64,000 nucleotides of DNA from Jiangella mangrovi. GTDB taxonomy: Bacteria > Actinomycetota > Actinomycetes > Jiangellales > Jiangellaceae. Both the position numbers and the translations under genes were made by a program. The stretch covers positions 6,014,037 to 6,078,036 of the forward strand of contig NZ_JACHMM010000001.1 in the NCBI RefSeq assembly GCF_014204975.1, read 5' to 3'. Shown here piece by piece: positions 17,005 to 25,489 of the stretch (its first letter is position 1; each line of letters begins with the position of its first letter). Under the pieces are notes generated by a model. That model did not search any database, was not told the DNA's origin, and worked only from the letters and a program-made list of their open reading frames with translations.

Positions 17005-18989
17005 TGGGTGAGCGATGGTGGCGCGAGCCGTTTCGGACCGTGCAGACGAACATCCGCGAGATCGATGTCGACATGGACGTCGAGGCGGTGCTCGATTTCA
17101 TCGAGGACTACGGTGCGGACACCTGGCTGCTCAGCGTGGCGGGAATCGTCGCCAACTACCCCAGTGACCTGCACTGGCAGACGGTGAACCCGTTCCTGGC
17201 TGCTCGAGCCTCAGGCGACCTCGTCGGCGACGCCGTCGCGGCCGCACGCGATCGGGGGATTCGCGTGGTGGGCCGGATGGACTTCCAGAAGCTCGATGCG
17301 CGGCGGGCCGAGCTGCACCCGGACTGGACCTATGTCAGCGCCGACCGTCGCCGCCAGGTTTACAACGGCTACATCAGCGCCTGCCCGAACGGCGCCTATT
17401 ACCAGGACGGGATGTTCGCCGTCGTCGAGGAGGCGGTCGGCCGCTACGAGCTCAGTGGCGTCTTCGTCAACGGCCTCTCGATCAAGGCATTCGGCGAGCG
17501 GGACTATTCCGGACGCTACTGGGGCGTCTGCCACTGCGATCGCTGTCAGGCCGGCTTCGCGGATTTCGCCCCCGGCGTGGCCTTCCCCCACTCCGCCGAC
17601 TCCGGCGCTTACCTGGCATACGCCAGCGGGGTGATCGACACGTTGGTAACCAGGCTGCGCGAGACCGTCGATGGACTCGGCACCGACGCCGTGGTCTTCG
17701 CCAAGACGGGTGTCGATCTCGCGTTCCACGAGGCGAACAACGCCGTCGGCCGCACCGTCTGGCATCACCGGACCGCTGAGCAGGTGAGCGCGCTGCGGAC
17801 CGCCGACAGGCGGCGACCTGTCGTCGTCAACGCGGTGAGCTTCGTAGACATCCCGTATCGGTGGTCATCCGAGGATCCGCACCACTTCGCGCAACACCTG
17901 CTGCAGACGATTGCTCACGGTGGGCAACCCTCGACCTATGTCATGGGGACGCCCGAGATGACCTCGGCTGCGACCCTCGAGGCTGGCCGGCGCCTGACGC
18001 GGTTCCATCGCGACAACGCCGACCTGTACAGCTGCCTGGAGTCCGCCGCCGAGGTCGCACTGGTGCGCCGCCCCGATCGTGCAGAGACGAATGACCCGGA
18101 GCTCTCGGTCGAGTTCCGGGGCTGCTACCGCAGCCTCGTCGAGTCGCATGTCCCGTTCGACGTCGTCGATCTCACGGATCTCCCGAGTACTCCTGCGGGT
18201 CGATATCGACTGGTGGTGCTTCCGGACGTTGGACCGCTCACGGAGAACGAGGTCTTCGCCGTCGAACAGATCCTGGCCTGCGGGAATGCGATCCTGCTCA
18301 CGGGTGATTCGGCATGTCGGGCCGATGTGCTCCAGATCGGAGCCGGATCACCGCTGGCTCGCCCGCTCACCCGCTACGCCACGCCTGAGAGCGTCCGGTC
18401 GATGCACGTCCAGCTGTCTTCAGAGGCGGACCTGGCTCCCGTCGTCGGCGGATTCACCACGCTGGAACCCTCCGCGGAGGCAGAGGTCGCTTGGCCCTTG
18501 CTCGGAACGGCGCCCTTCGGTCCGCCCGAACGTTGCTACGGACACCGCCGGACCGGCCATTCCGCCTGGGTATCGGGTGCGGTGAACGGCGGCACTCTCG
18601 GGTTGATCCCGTGGGGCGTCGGGCGCGTCTATGAACGCACCGGCCTGACGAGGGTCCGCGATGCCTGGGTCGGCAAGGCGCTGTCGCTGTCGCAGGGTGT
18701 GCCGCAGCTGCGCACACAGCTCCCCGAGCAGGTCGAGGTGGTTGCCGGACGAGCCGGGCCGAACCTCGTCCTGCACCTGCTCAACCGCTCCGGAGACGCA
18801 CCACAGGGGTTTCGTGCGCCCGTGCCGATTCCAGCGGGATCGATCGAGCTGGACATGCCGGGGCCGCCGCCGGCCCAGGTTCGTGCTCGCGTTTCAGGCA
18901 TCGAGCTCGAGTGGGCGGTCGACGAGGGCCGGCTCACGGTCCGCACCCCACGCTTCGAGACGTTCGAGGTCGTCGAGATCAGGCGCTGA
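17004..18989 (+). CDS. GHL6-type putative glycoside hydrolase, paralogue 3
   Basis: A 661-residue paralogue. Landmarks are 'VAGIVANYPSD', 'VVGRMDFQKLD', 'HPDWTYVS' and 'GVFVNGLS', with an intact Cys cluster C176-x-C178-x2-C181 (CHCDRC) that aligns with paralogue 1. The second domain contains 'YRLVVLPDVGPLTENE'. It lacks a signal peptide. The ATG uses the last base of the paralogue 2 stop codon and has AGGGAG 8-9 nt upstream. Synonymous codon choice looks somewhat less GC-biased by eye than its neighbours, which may mean a later arrival. Function is unknown beyond the family; location directly before an oligosaccharide importer implies action on imported sugars. Confidence 0.72.
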   Translation: MGERWWREPFRTVQTNIREIDVDMDVEAVLDFIEDYGADTWLLSVAGIVANYPSDLHWQTVNPFLAARASGDLVGDAVAAARDRGIRVVGRMDFQKLDARRAELHPDWTYVSADRRRQVYNGYISACPNGAYYQDGMFAVVEEAVGRYELSGVFVNGLSIKAFGERDYSGRYWGVCHCDRCQAGFADFAPGVAFPHSADSGAYLAYASGVIDTLVTRLRETVDGLGTDAVVFAKTGVDLAFHEANNAVGRTVWHHRTAEQVSALRTADRRRPVVVNAVSFVDIPYRWSSEDPHHFAQHLLQTIAHGGQPSTYVMGTPEMTSAATLEAGRRLTRFHRDNADLYSCLESAAEVALVRRPDRAETNDPELSVEFRGCYRSLVESHVPFDVVDLTDLPSTPAGRYRLVVLPDVGPLTENEVFAVEQILACGNAILLTGDSACRADVLQIGAGSPLARPLTRYATPESVRSMHVQLSSEADLAPVVGGFTTLEPSAEAEVAWPLLGTAPFGPPERCYGHRRTGHSAWVSGAVNGGTLGLIPWGVGRVYERTGLTRVRDAWVGKALSLSQGVPQLRTQLPEQVEVVAGRAGPNLVLHLLNRSGDAPQGFRAPVPIPAGSIELDMPGPPPAQVRARVSGIELEWAVDEGRLTVRTPRFETFEVVEIRR

Positions 18990-19025
18990 TCGGCCCCGAT
19001 TCCATTCACAACGAGGTGAGATGAG

Positions 19026-20078
19026 GTGAAGGCCGCTATGCGGGTCGGCAATGACTCGCGTCGAGCCAAAGGCCCGACGACAGTCGCGGTACCCGCCGCG
19101 ACGGCGGCAGACGGGTCGGCCAAGACCCGTCCGTCCGCGACACGACGGACGCCTGGGTCCTGGCTGCGAAGACACCTGCGCGAGTGGCGGGTGGCGCTGC
19201 GGAAGGACTGGCGCCTCTACACGCTCGTCATCCTGCCCCTGGCGTACTTCGCAGTCTTCCGCTATGTCCCCATGCTCGGGAACGTCGTCGCGGTGCGTCG
19301 ATACCGGCCCGGCGGCAGCATCTTCGGCGACGAGTTCGTGGGGCTGTACTACATCCGCCAGGTCATCGGCGACGCCGGGTTCTGGAACGCGTTCCAGAAC
19401 ACGATCGTGCTCGGCGCGCTGACGCTCGTGATCGTGTTCCCGCTGCCGATCATCCTGGCGCTCTCGCTGAACGAGGTCCGCTCGCGACTCTTCAAGAGGT
19501 TCGCGCAGACCGTCTCCTATCTTCCGCACTTCATGTCGATCGTCGTCGTGGCCGCCATGGTCATGCAGCTCGTCTCGATCCGGGGCACCGTCAACCAGGC
19601 GCTCGGGCTCTTCGACGTCGGGCCGATCTCGTTCATGCAGGAGCCGGACTGGTTCCGCACGATCTACATCTCGTCGGAGGTCTGGCAGACGGTCGGCTGG
19701 GGCACCATTCTCTATCTGGCCGCGCTGACCACCGTGGACTCGCAGCTGTACGAGGCCGCGCGCGTCGACGGCGCCAGTCGGTGGCGGCAGACCTGGCACG
19801 TCACCCTGCCGGGAATCCGCCCGGTGATGATCGTTCTGCTGATCCTCAACATCGGTAACTTCATGGCGGTCGGATTCGAGAAGGTCCTGCTGCTCTACAA
19901 CCCGCTCCTCTATCCGACGGCCGACGTCATCTCGACGTATCTGTACCGCATCGGTCTCGAGATCGGGAACTACTCCTACGCCGCCGCCATCGGCCTGTTC
20001 GAAGCGGCCATCGGAATCATCTTGATCGTGAGCGCGAACTTCATCTCGCGCCGCCTCGTCGGGGAGAGTCTCTGGTGA
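19026..20078 (+). CDS. LplB-type carbohydrate ABC permease
   Basis: A 350-residue inner-membrane subunit of a CUT1-type importer, LplB/YteP branch. After a basic 60-residue N-terminal extension come about six membrane segments, beginning 'YTLVILPLAYFAVFRYVPML', with the family segments 'NTIVLGALTLVIVFPLPIIL' and 'YLPHFMSIVVV'. The EAA loop is 'EAARVDGASRWRQTWHVTLP'. The LplB branch often serves pectin-derived or complex oligosaccharide uptake. The GTG at 19026 is the first start after paralogue 3 (36-base gap); a later ATG at 19038 is possible. Its stop overlaps lplC. No ATPase gene is present, as usual for these systems, which share an MsmK-like ATPase encoded elsewhere. Confidence 0.85.
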   Translation: MKAAMRVGNDSRRAKGPTTVAVPAATAADGSAKTRPSATRRTPGSWLRRHLREWRVALRKDWRLYTLVILPLAYFAVFRYVPMLGNVVAVRRYRPGGSIFGDEFVGLYYIRQVIGDAGFWNAFQNTIVLGALTLVIVFPLPIILALSLNEVRSRLFKRFAQTVSYLPHFMSIVVVAAMVMQLVSIRGTVNQALGLFDVGPISFMQEPDWFRTIYISSEVWQTVGWGTILYLAALTTVDSQLYEAARVDGASRWRQTWHVTLPGIRPVMIVLLILNIGNFMAVGFEKVLLLYNPLLYPTADVISTYLYRIGLEIGNYSYAAAIGLFEAAIGIILIVSANFISRRLVGESLW

Positions 20079-21007
20079 CGAGCATCGACGAACGAGCCCA
20101 GGAGCAGGCCGAGAAGATCCTCGGCACGTCCGCGCCGGCGAGCCGGGCCGACGACTCCCCCGGATACCGGGTCTTCCGCTGGATCAACACCGTGTTCCTC
20201 GTGCTGGTGTGCGCCGCGACGCTGTACCCCTTCGTCAACGTCATCGCCCAGGCGTTCTCCGCCGAGGAGTACATCACCCGCGGACAGGTCAACCTCGTCC
20301 CTCGCGGCTTCAACCTGACGACATTCTCCGCAGTCTTCTCCGACGACCGGTTCTGGATCAACTACCGCAACACCGTCGTCTACACCGTCGTGGCCACCGC
20401 GATCGCCATCACCCTGACGACGATGCTCGCCTATGCGATCTCCAAGAAGCACCTGAAGGGCCGCGGCTTCATCATCGCGGTGGCGCTGGGCACCATGGTC
20501 TTCAACGGCGGCATCATCCCGAACTATCTGCTCGTCGAAGGCCTCGGGATGAGGAACACCATCTGGGCGATCGTCATCCCCAACGCGATCAGCGCCTTCA
20601 ACCTGCTGATCATGAAGTCATTCTTCGAGAACTTCCCCGCGGAGCTCGAAGAGGCGGCACAGATCGACGGCCTCACCACCTATGGCGTTCTGCTGCGGGT
20701 GGTCCTGCCGTTGTCCAGAGCGGTCATCGCCACCATGGTGCTGTTCTACGCCGTCTTCTTCTGGAACCAGTGGTTCCCCGCACTCCTGTACTTCGACGAC
20801 GCAGATCAGTACCCCGTCACCATGTATCTGCGGAATCTGATGGCTGCTGCGCTGGTCAACGAGGACCTCGGGACCGACAGCGCGCAGATCAGCTCGAACA
20901 TCCAGGCCGTCGCCATGTTGTTGACGATGCTGCCGATCCTGTGCGTGTACCCGTTCGTGCAGCGGTATTTCGTCTCGGGCGTGATGCTCGGCGCGGTCAA
21001 GCAATGA
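20075..21007 (+). CDS. LplC-type carbohydrate ABC permease
   Basis: A 310-residue partner permease of the LplC/YtcP branch. Signature segments are 'VCAATLYPFVNVIAQAFS', 'YRNTVVYTVVATAIAITLTT' and 'AYAISKKHLKGR'. The coupling loop is 'ELEEAAQIDGLTTYGVLLRV', and the C-terminal helix ends 'YFVSGVMLGAVKQ', as is usual in this branch. Start is GTG overlapping the lplB stop, with GGGGAG 7-8 nt before it. It lies between lplB and the binding lipoprotein in one operon. Confidence 0.87.
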   Translation: MTSIDERAQEQAEKILGTSAPASRADDSPGYRVFRWINTVFLVLVCAATLYPFVNVIAQAFSAEEYITRGQVNLVPRGFNLTTFSAVFSDDRFWINYRNTVVYTVVATAIAITLTTMLAYAISKKHLKGRGFIIAVALGTMVFNGGIIPNYLLVEGLGMRNTIWAIVIPNAISAFNLLIMKSFFENFPAELEEAAQIDGLTTYGVLLRVVLPLSRAVIATMVLFYAVFFWNQWFPALLYFDDADQYPVTMYLRNLMAAALVNEDLGTDSAQISSNIQAVAMLLTMLPILCVYPFVQRYFVSGVMLGAVKQ

Positions 21008-21054
21008 AGAACTCACGTCATTCGCTCGCAGCAGTCTGCACAGATGGAGGAGCA

Positions 21055-22749
21055 ATGAGAACGATTTCTAGGCGGCGGACCGCTGCCGGAGCGGCATCCG
21101 CCGTGGCGCTCGCCCTCATGGCCGGCGCCTGCGGTGGCGGTAGTGGCGGCGGCGGTGACGAGGGCGCGCCGGTCGACGTCGACGAACTCCTCAGCGGCGA
21201 CGAGCACTCCGTCGGCGCGATGCAGGACTACGCCTTCGGCGACACGTTCGTGGCCAGCTCAGACGAGCCGCTCACGATCTCGATGCTGTACCGCGACCAC
21301 CCCAACTACCCCCTCGACGAGAACTGGCTGATCCTGCAGCAGCTGCAGGACGTCAACAACGTCGTCTTCGACTTCACCTCGGTGCCGCTGCCTGACCTCG
21401 ACCAGCGGCGCTCGGTGCTGGTCGGCGCCGGTAACGCTCCGGACGTGATGCCGAACACCAAACCGAGCGAGGAGCAGCCCTTCATCGCGTCGGGAAGCCT
21501 GCTGCCCATCTCGGACTACGTCGATCTCATGCCGAACTTCCAGCACTACGTCGAGGAATGGGGCCTCGAGGACGAGATCGAGGCCCAGCGCAAGCTCGAC
21601 GGCAAGTACTACATGATTCCCAGCCTGCTCGAGGCCCCGCGTGACAGTAACTCGATCACCATCCGCGCCGACCTGTTCGAGGCGTCCGGGTTCGACGAGG
21701 ACCCGCAGACCTGGGACGAGTTCGCCGACCAGCTCGAGAAGGTCATGGCCGACAACGACCTCCAGTACGGGTTCTCGGACCGGTGGAACTTCGGCGAACC
21801 CATGGGGGCGACGCTCGGATTCGCGGGACCGTCTTTCGGCACGGATGCCGGCTGGGAGTACCACGACGGCCTGCACTGGGACGACGAGGCCGGCGAGTAC
21901 GTCTACGCGGGCGCCCAGGACGAGTATCGCGACATGCTCGCCTACTTCAACGACATGTACGAGCGCGGCCTGCTCGACCCGGAGTCGCTGAGCCAGGACG
22001 ACGAGACCGCGATGGCCAAGTTCGCCAGCGGCCAGTCCGCGGCAATCGGGAGCAACGACCAGGAGATCCTCCTCTACCGCAACGCCATGAACGACCCGAA
22101 CGCGCGGCTGCGGCAGATCGTCGTGCCGGCCGGGCCGGCCGGAGACATCGTCGGCTCGTCGCGCATCTCGACCGGCTTGATGTTCTCCTCGGACCTGGCG
22201 GATAAGGACACGCTGGTCGCGACCCTGCAGTTCGCCGACTGGCTCTACTACTCCGACGAAGGACGCGAGTTCGCGATGTGGGGGGTCGAGGGCAAGACGT
22301 TCACACGCGACGGGGACACCCGGGTCCTGGCCGACGACATCGACATGGCCGGGCTCAACCCTGACGCACCGCAGAGCATCCAGGCGGCCTACGGGTTCTA
22401 CAACGGCGTCTTCATGCTGGAGCACGGCTCGAGCATGGAGCTCATGCAGTCCGAGCGCCGCGAGGAGGTCGCCCAGTGGTTCGCAGAGATGGACGAGCGC
22501 AAGACCCTGCGCCCGACCGCGCCGGCGCTGCTCTACGACGAGCTCGAACTCGAGCAGCAGGCCCTGACCGGTAGCCAGCTCAAGGACACGGTCATGCAGT
22601 ACACCTCGCAGTTCATCCTCGGGCAAGCGTCGCTGGAGGACGACTGGGACGACTACGTCGCCCAGCTCGAGTCGCAGAACATGCAGGCATACGTCGACCT
22701 CGCCAACGAGGCGACACAGCGGGAGTTCGACGAGGACGCCTTCGGCTGA
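21055..22749 (+). CDS. Extracellular solute-binding lipoprotein (LplA/YtcQ-like)
   Basis: A 564-residue substrate-binding protein for the LplBC permease. The N-terminus has RRR then a hydrophobic run and a lipobox ending in Cys24 (LMAGAC), followed by a Gly/Ser linker, so it is a surface lipoprotein. The size (over 500 residues) and segments such as 'GKYYMIPSLLEAPRDSN' and 'LTISMLYRDHPNYP' fit the large LplA/YtcQ family, not classical 420-residue sugar binders. The ATG at 21055 has GGAGG 5 nt upstream; an earlier in-frame ATG at 21004 would spoil the signal peptide. A strong intercistronic hairpin follows the stop, likely to raise its expression relative to the downstream gene. Confidence 0.87.
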   Translation: MRTISRRRTAAGAASAVALALMAGACGGGSGGGGDEGAPVDVDELLSGDEHSVGAMQDYAFGDTFVASSDEPLTISMLYRDHPNYPLDENWLILQQLQDVNNVVFDFTSVPLPDLDQRRSVLVGAGNAPDVMPNTKPSEEQPFIASGSLLPISDYVDLMPNFQHYVEEWGLEDEIEAQRKLDGKYYMIPSLLEAPRDSNSITIRADLFEASGFDEDPQTWDEFADQLEKVMADNDLQYGFSDRWNFGEPMGATLGFAGPSFGTDAGWEYHDGLHWDDEAGEYVYAGAQDEYRDMLAYFNDMYERGLLDPESLSQDDETAMAKFASGQSAAIGSNDQEILLYRNAMNDPNARLRQIVVPAGPAGDIVGSSRISTGLMFSSDLADKDTLVATLQFADWLYYSDEGREFAMWGVEGKTFTRDGDTRVLADDIDMAGLNPDAPQSIQAAYGFYNGVFMLEHGSSMELMQSERREEVAQWFAEMDERKTLRPTAPALLYDELELEQQALTGSQLKDTVMQYTSQFILGQASLEDDWDDYVAQLESQNMQAYVDLANEATQREFDEDAFG

Positions 22750-22773
22750 GGCCGCGGGCTACCGTCATGTGCG

Positions 22774-22807
22774 TGCCCGGTGACCGCCGTCGTGCGGTCA
22801 CCGGGCA
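22774..22807 (+). terminator. Intercistronic hairpin after the binding-protein gene
   Basis: A perfect 14-bp stem (22774-22787 and 22794-22807, arms TGCCCGGTGACCGC and complement) with a 6-base loop, CGTCGT. No T-run follows, so it may act as an attenuator or as an mRNA 3' stabiliser for the lipoprotein transcript. Confidence 0.7.
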
Positions 22808-22828
22808 CCGACCACCGACAGGAGCGAG

Positions 22829-23512
22829 GTGCATCGAGTGGGCACGACGAGGATCCAGCAGTTCGTCCGGGTGAGTGAGAACACCTACCGCTACGCGAGC
22901 ATCGCCGTAGCGCTCGTGCTGACGACGCTGCCCGGCCTCGTGGGCCTGCTGCTGCTCGACCGCTCGCTCGGCAACGCGCCGCTGTACGCCCTGTTCCTGC
23001 TCCCCTTCGCCCCCGCGACGTCGGCGGGGCTGTTCGCGCTGGGCGCGCCGGACGACGGCGACAGCACCTTCAGGACGTTCCTGCGCGGCTACCGGATGAA
23101 CCTGGTGCAGGCGGCGGGCATCGGCGTGGCGGCACTGGTCGTCCTCACGATCATCGCGATCGGCGTCCTCGGCGAGGGCCGGGTGCAGCTGCCCGCCGCC
23201 TACCGGGTGGGCCTGGTGGTCATCGCCGCCGGCGTGGTGATCTGGGCGCTCCTGGCGCTGGTCATCAGCTCGCGCTTCGCGTTCCGCACCCGGGACGTGG
23301 CGAGACTCGCCGTGTACTACACCTTCCGGCTGCCGCTCGTGGCGCTCGGCGTGCTGGGTGTGCTGGTCCTCGCCTACGGCATTGCCACGCTGACCTTCAC
23401 CGCCGTGCTCGCCTTCGCAGGGCCCGCGATCCTCTGGCTGCTGCAGCGCTGCTGCGACCCGCTGACCCGCGATGTGCACCGCCGCTTCGTGCGACCGGGC
23501 GCCGGCGGCTGA
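22829..23512 (+). CDS. DUF624 (YesL-like) membrane protein
   Basis: A 227-residue membrane protein of the DUF624/YesL family, which is typically encoded with LplABC-type oligosaccharide importers. About five or six hydrophobic segments are visible: IAVALVLTTLPGLVGLLLL, 'ALFLLPFAPATSAGLFAL' (the family core), 'AAGIGVAALVVLTIIAIG', 'LVVIAAGVVIWALLALVI' and 'LVALGVLGVLVLAYGIATL'. The start is uncertain: GTG 22829 has AGGAG only 4 nt away, GTG 22838 has GAGG 8 nt away; I used the longer form. Its biochemical role is unknown. It is the last gene of the GHL6-ABC operon and is convergent with the GntR gene. Confidence 0.8.
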   Translation: MHRVGTTRIQQFVRVSENTYRYASIAVALVLTTLPGLVGLLLLDRSLGNAPLYALFLLPFAPATSAGLFALGAPDDGDSTFRTFLRGYRMNLVQAAGIGVAALVVLTIIAIGVLGEGRVQLPAAYRVGLVVIAAGVVIWALLALVISSRFAFRTRDVARLAVYYTFRLPLVALGVLGVLVLAYGIATLTFTAVLAFAGPAILWLLQRCCDPLTRDVHRRFVRPGAGG

Positions 23513-23533
23513 GCCCGCGCGAGGCGTCCGCGT

Positions 23534-24229
23534 TCAGACGGTCGCCTCCTCGGCCGCGGTGCCGGCCTCCTGCAGGTCGGCGAGCACCCGCTCCTTGGCG
23601 AGCCTGATGTGCGTCTCCAGCCCCTGCCGCGCTGCCGCCTCGTCGCCCGCCGCGACGGCGTCGACCACGACCTGGTGCTCGGCCACGACCGTCGACAGCG
23701 TCGTACGCCGGTGAGCTCGGTGCAGGCCCATCGTCATGTGGATCTCGCCGGAGATCATCTCGTACATGCGCGTGAGCCGTTCGCTTCCGAGCCCGAGCAC
23801 GATGCCCCAGTGGAAGGCGATGTCGGCCTGGACCAGCTCGGCGAAGTCCTCGTGCTCCTCGGCCAGCCGGATCTGGCGCTGGGCCCGCACCAGGTCGGTG
23901 GGCACCTCGCGCCTGCGGGCCAGGAGCGTGACCGCGGTCGACTCGAACGTGGAGCGGCTGAAGAAGAGGTCCTCGATGTCCTCGGCTCCCAGCTTCGGCA
24001 CGACCGCCGTCTTGTGCGCCACCCGCCGCAGGAGTCCCAGGCCGGTGAGGCGCTCGATGCACGACTTGGCGGTCGGCCGCGCCACGCCGTACTCCTCGAC
24101 GAGCCTGAACTCGGTGACCTTCTCACCGGGCTCGATCTGACCGCTGATGATGCGCGAGCGCAGCGATTCGAAGAGAGCCTCGGCGAGCGTGGCCGTTCCG
24201 AGCCTGAACTGCGGGTCCGAGGTCGACAT
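23534..24229 (-). CDS. GntR regulator, FadR/FCD subfamily
   Basis: A 231-residue transcription factor. Residues about 12-75 are the winged HTH (LAEALFESLRSRIISGQIEP, then 'RPTAKSCIERLTGLGLLRR'). Residues about 95-220 form the all-helical FCD ligand domain, with 'DIAFHWGIVLGLG' and a late 'EHQVVVDAVAAGDEAAARQGLETHIRLAKE' region holding the usual metal-binding Asp/His positions. FCD regulators commonly sense sugar acids. Start ATG at 24229 has GAGGA 6 nt upstream. Palindromes TGTC-W-GACA before the GHL6 genes and the dehydrogenase are the likely targets; none was found directly before this gene itself. Confidence 0.88.
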   Translation of the reverse strand: MSTSDPQFRLGTATLAEALFESLRSRIISGQIEPGEKVTEFRLVEEYGVARPTAKSCIERLTGLGLLRRVAHKTAVVPKLGAEDIEDLFFSRSTFESTAVTLLARRREVPTDLVRAQRQIRLAEEHEDFAELVQADIAFHWGIVLGLGSERLTRMYEMISGEIHMTMGLHRAHRRTTLSTVVAEHQVVVDAVAAGDEAAARQGLETHIRLAKERVLADLQEAGTAAEEATV

Positions 24230-24392
24230 GGATTGTCCTCACTGCCGGGTCTGCAGATGCCCGCGGATTGCGCGTACACCAGACAGGCCATCCTGACGTA
24301 CAAATTGACATTGTGGCGCAGAAGTTCTCTGACGGCGGTGCATGTGATCGTGTCATCCGCTGCACCTCACCGTCATGACGCGTGGTCGCACC

Positions 24393-25349
24393 TCAGTAGC
24401 CCCGGCCGATGTCGACGACGTTCCGCAACGGCCGGTTCTCGACCCAGCGGGTGAGGTTGTCGAGGACGATCTCGCGGCCCCTCTCGGCGGTCTCGGGGGT
24501 TGTGGCGCCATTGTGCGGAGTGACGATCACGTTGGGCAGATCCCAGAACGGGCTCTCTTCCGGCAGCGGCTCGTCCTGGTGGGCGTCGAGCCCCGCACCG
24601 GCGATGCCACCCTCCCGCAGCGCGACGATGAGCGCGCCCTCGTCGACGATGCCGCCGCGGGAGACGACGATCAGGAACGCGCTCGATCTCATGGTGGCGA
24701 GCTCCCGAGCGCCGATGAGGTGGCGCGACCCACGGGTCAGCGGGGCGGTCACCACGACGAAGTCGCTCGTGGCCAAGAGCTCGTGCAGGCCACTCGGCCC
24801 GAAGAGCAGCCGGATGTCGCCGTCCCGCGCACTTGATGGCGTATGACGCAGTGCCTGGACCCGCATGTGACAGGCCCGGGCCTTGCGCGCCAGATCGCGG
24901 CCACTGTGGCCGTACCCCACGATGCCCAGAGTGGCACCGGACAACTCGCCGTGGACGAATCGGTCCCACTCGTGCCGCTGCTGTGCCGCGAGCCATCGTG
25001 TGGCTTGACGACTGAGCATGAGCATGAGCATGAGGGCGTGCTCCGCCAGCGGGATCGCACCGTTCCCGACGGCTGATGTCAGGCGCACGCCGGTCGGCAC
25101 TCCCCCGGCCTCGAACCATCCGTCCACGCCTGCGGTGCCGGCATGGATCCATCGCAGCGCCGGGAACAGCGCGATCTCGTCGCGCGGCGACGCGTTCAGC
25201 ACGGCCTCGACGGCATCTGGGTCCACGCCCCGGTCCTGACAGGCCTGCCGGGTCACCGTGTCCATCTCGATCACCGTGCGACCGGAGGCGGCCGCCACGA
25301 GCGATACGTCGAGGCCGGGTGTCCGCTTCAGCAGGATGGTTCCGCTCAC
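24393..25349 (-). CDS. D-2-hydroxyacid dehydrogenase
   Basis: A 318-residue NAD-dependent dehydrogenase of the D-isomer-specific family. The NAD-binding motif is 'TLGIVGYGHSGRDLARKA' (G-x-G-x2-G). Catalytic Arg lies in 'VVSRGGIVDEGAL', the Glu in 'DAHQDEPLPEESPFW' and the His in 'VIVTPHNGATTPET'. Such enzymes reduce 2-keto acids or glyoxylate/hydroxypyruvate. The start is not obvious: GTG 25349 overlaps a mini-ORF stop (GTGA) and begins the first strand, while an open frame reaches a GTG at 25466 with the Shine-Dalgarno directly abutting it. An operator-like palindrome at 25478 ties it to the GntR regulon. A 6-base repeat encodes 'LMLMLML' in the helix before the NAD domain. Confidence 0.82.
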   Translation of the reverse strand: MSGTILLKRTPGLDVSLVAAASGRTVIEMDTVTRQACQDRGVDPDAVEAVLNASPRDEIALFPALRWIHAGTAGVDGWFEAGGVPTGVRLTSAVGNGAIPLAEHALMLMLMLSRQATRWLAAQQRHEWDRFVHGELSGATLGIVGYGHSGRDLARKARACHMRVQALRHTPSSARDGDIRLLFGPSGLHELLATSDFVVVTAPLTRGSRHLIGARELATMRSSAFLIVVSRGGIVDEGALIVALREGGIAGAGLDAHQDEPLPEESPFWDLPNVIVTPHNGATTPETAERGREIVLDNLTRWVENRPLRNVVDIGRGY

Positions 25350-25402
25350 GCGAGTCCCGAGGTAGCGACGTCGCGAGCGAACCGATCCCGGCGCACGCTC
25401 AT
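25346..25402 (-). CDS. Mini-ORF 2 upstream of the dehydrogenase
   Basis: Encodes 18 residues (MSVRRDRFARDVATSGLA). Its ATG overlaps the stop of mini-ORF 1 (ATGA) and its stop overlaps the GTG of the dehydrogenase (GTGA). I do not recognise a family. It could be a translational-coupling leader or a remnant of the dehydrogenase's own 5' region. Confidence 0.35.
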   Translation of the reverse strand: MSVRRDRFARDVATSGLA

Positions 25403-25458
25403 CGCCCCGCCCTTCGTACCGCGTCCAGGGCCGCGGGCAGCCCAATGATGAAAGCCAC
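25399..25458 (-). CDS. Mini-ORF 1 upstream of the dehydrogenase
   Basis: Encodes 19 residues (MAFIIGLPAALDAVRRAGR) from a GTG that has GGAGG 8 nt upstream, the only good ribosome site between the operator at 25478 and the dehydrogenase. Ribosomes entering here would be handed on through mini-ORF 2. Function unknown. Confidence 0.4.
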   Translation of the reverse strand: MAFIIGLPAALDAVRRAGR

Positions 25459-25477
25459 GACTCCACCCTCCGTCACT

Positions 25478-25486
25478 TGTCTGACA
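25478..25486. promoter_or_regulatory. GntR-type operator, site 3 (TGTC-T-GACA)
   Basis: TGTCTGACA, identical to site 2, lies upstream of mini-ORF 1 and the dehydrogenase. It suggests co-regulation with the GHL6 operons. Confidence 0.6.
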
Positions 25487-25489
25487 TAA

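Noticed and set aside
25350-25466. Longer dehydrogenase starting at GTG 25466
   Set aside because: The Shine-Dalgarno abuts the codon directly, and the extra 39 residues are Arg/Gly-rich and unlike the family's N-terminus.
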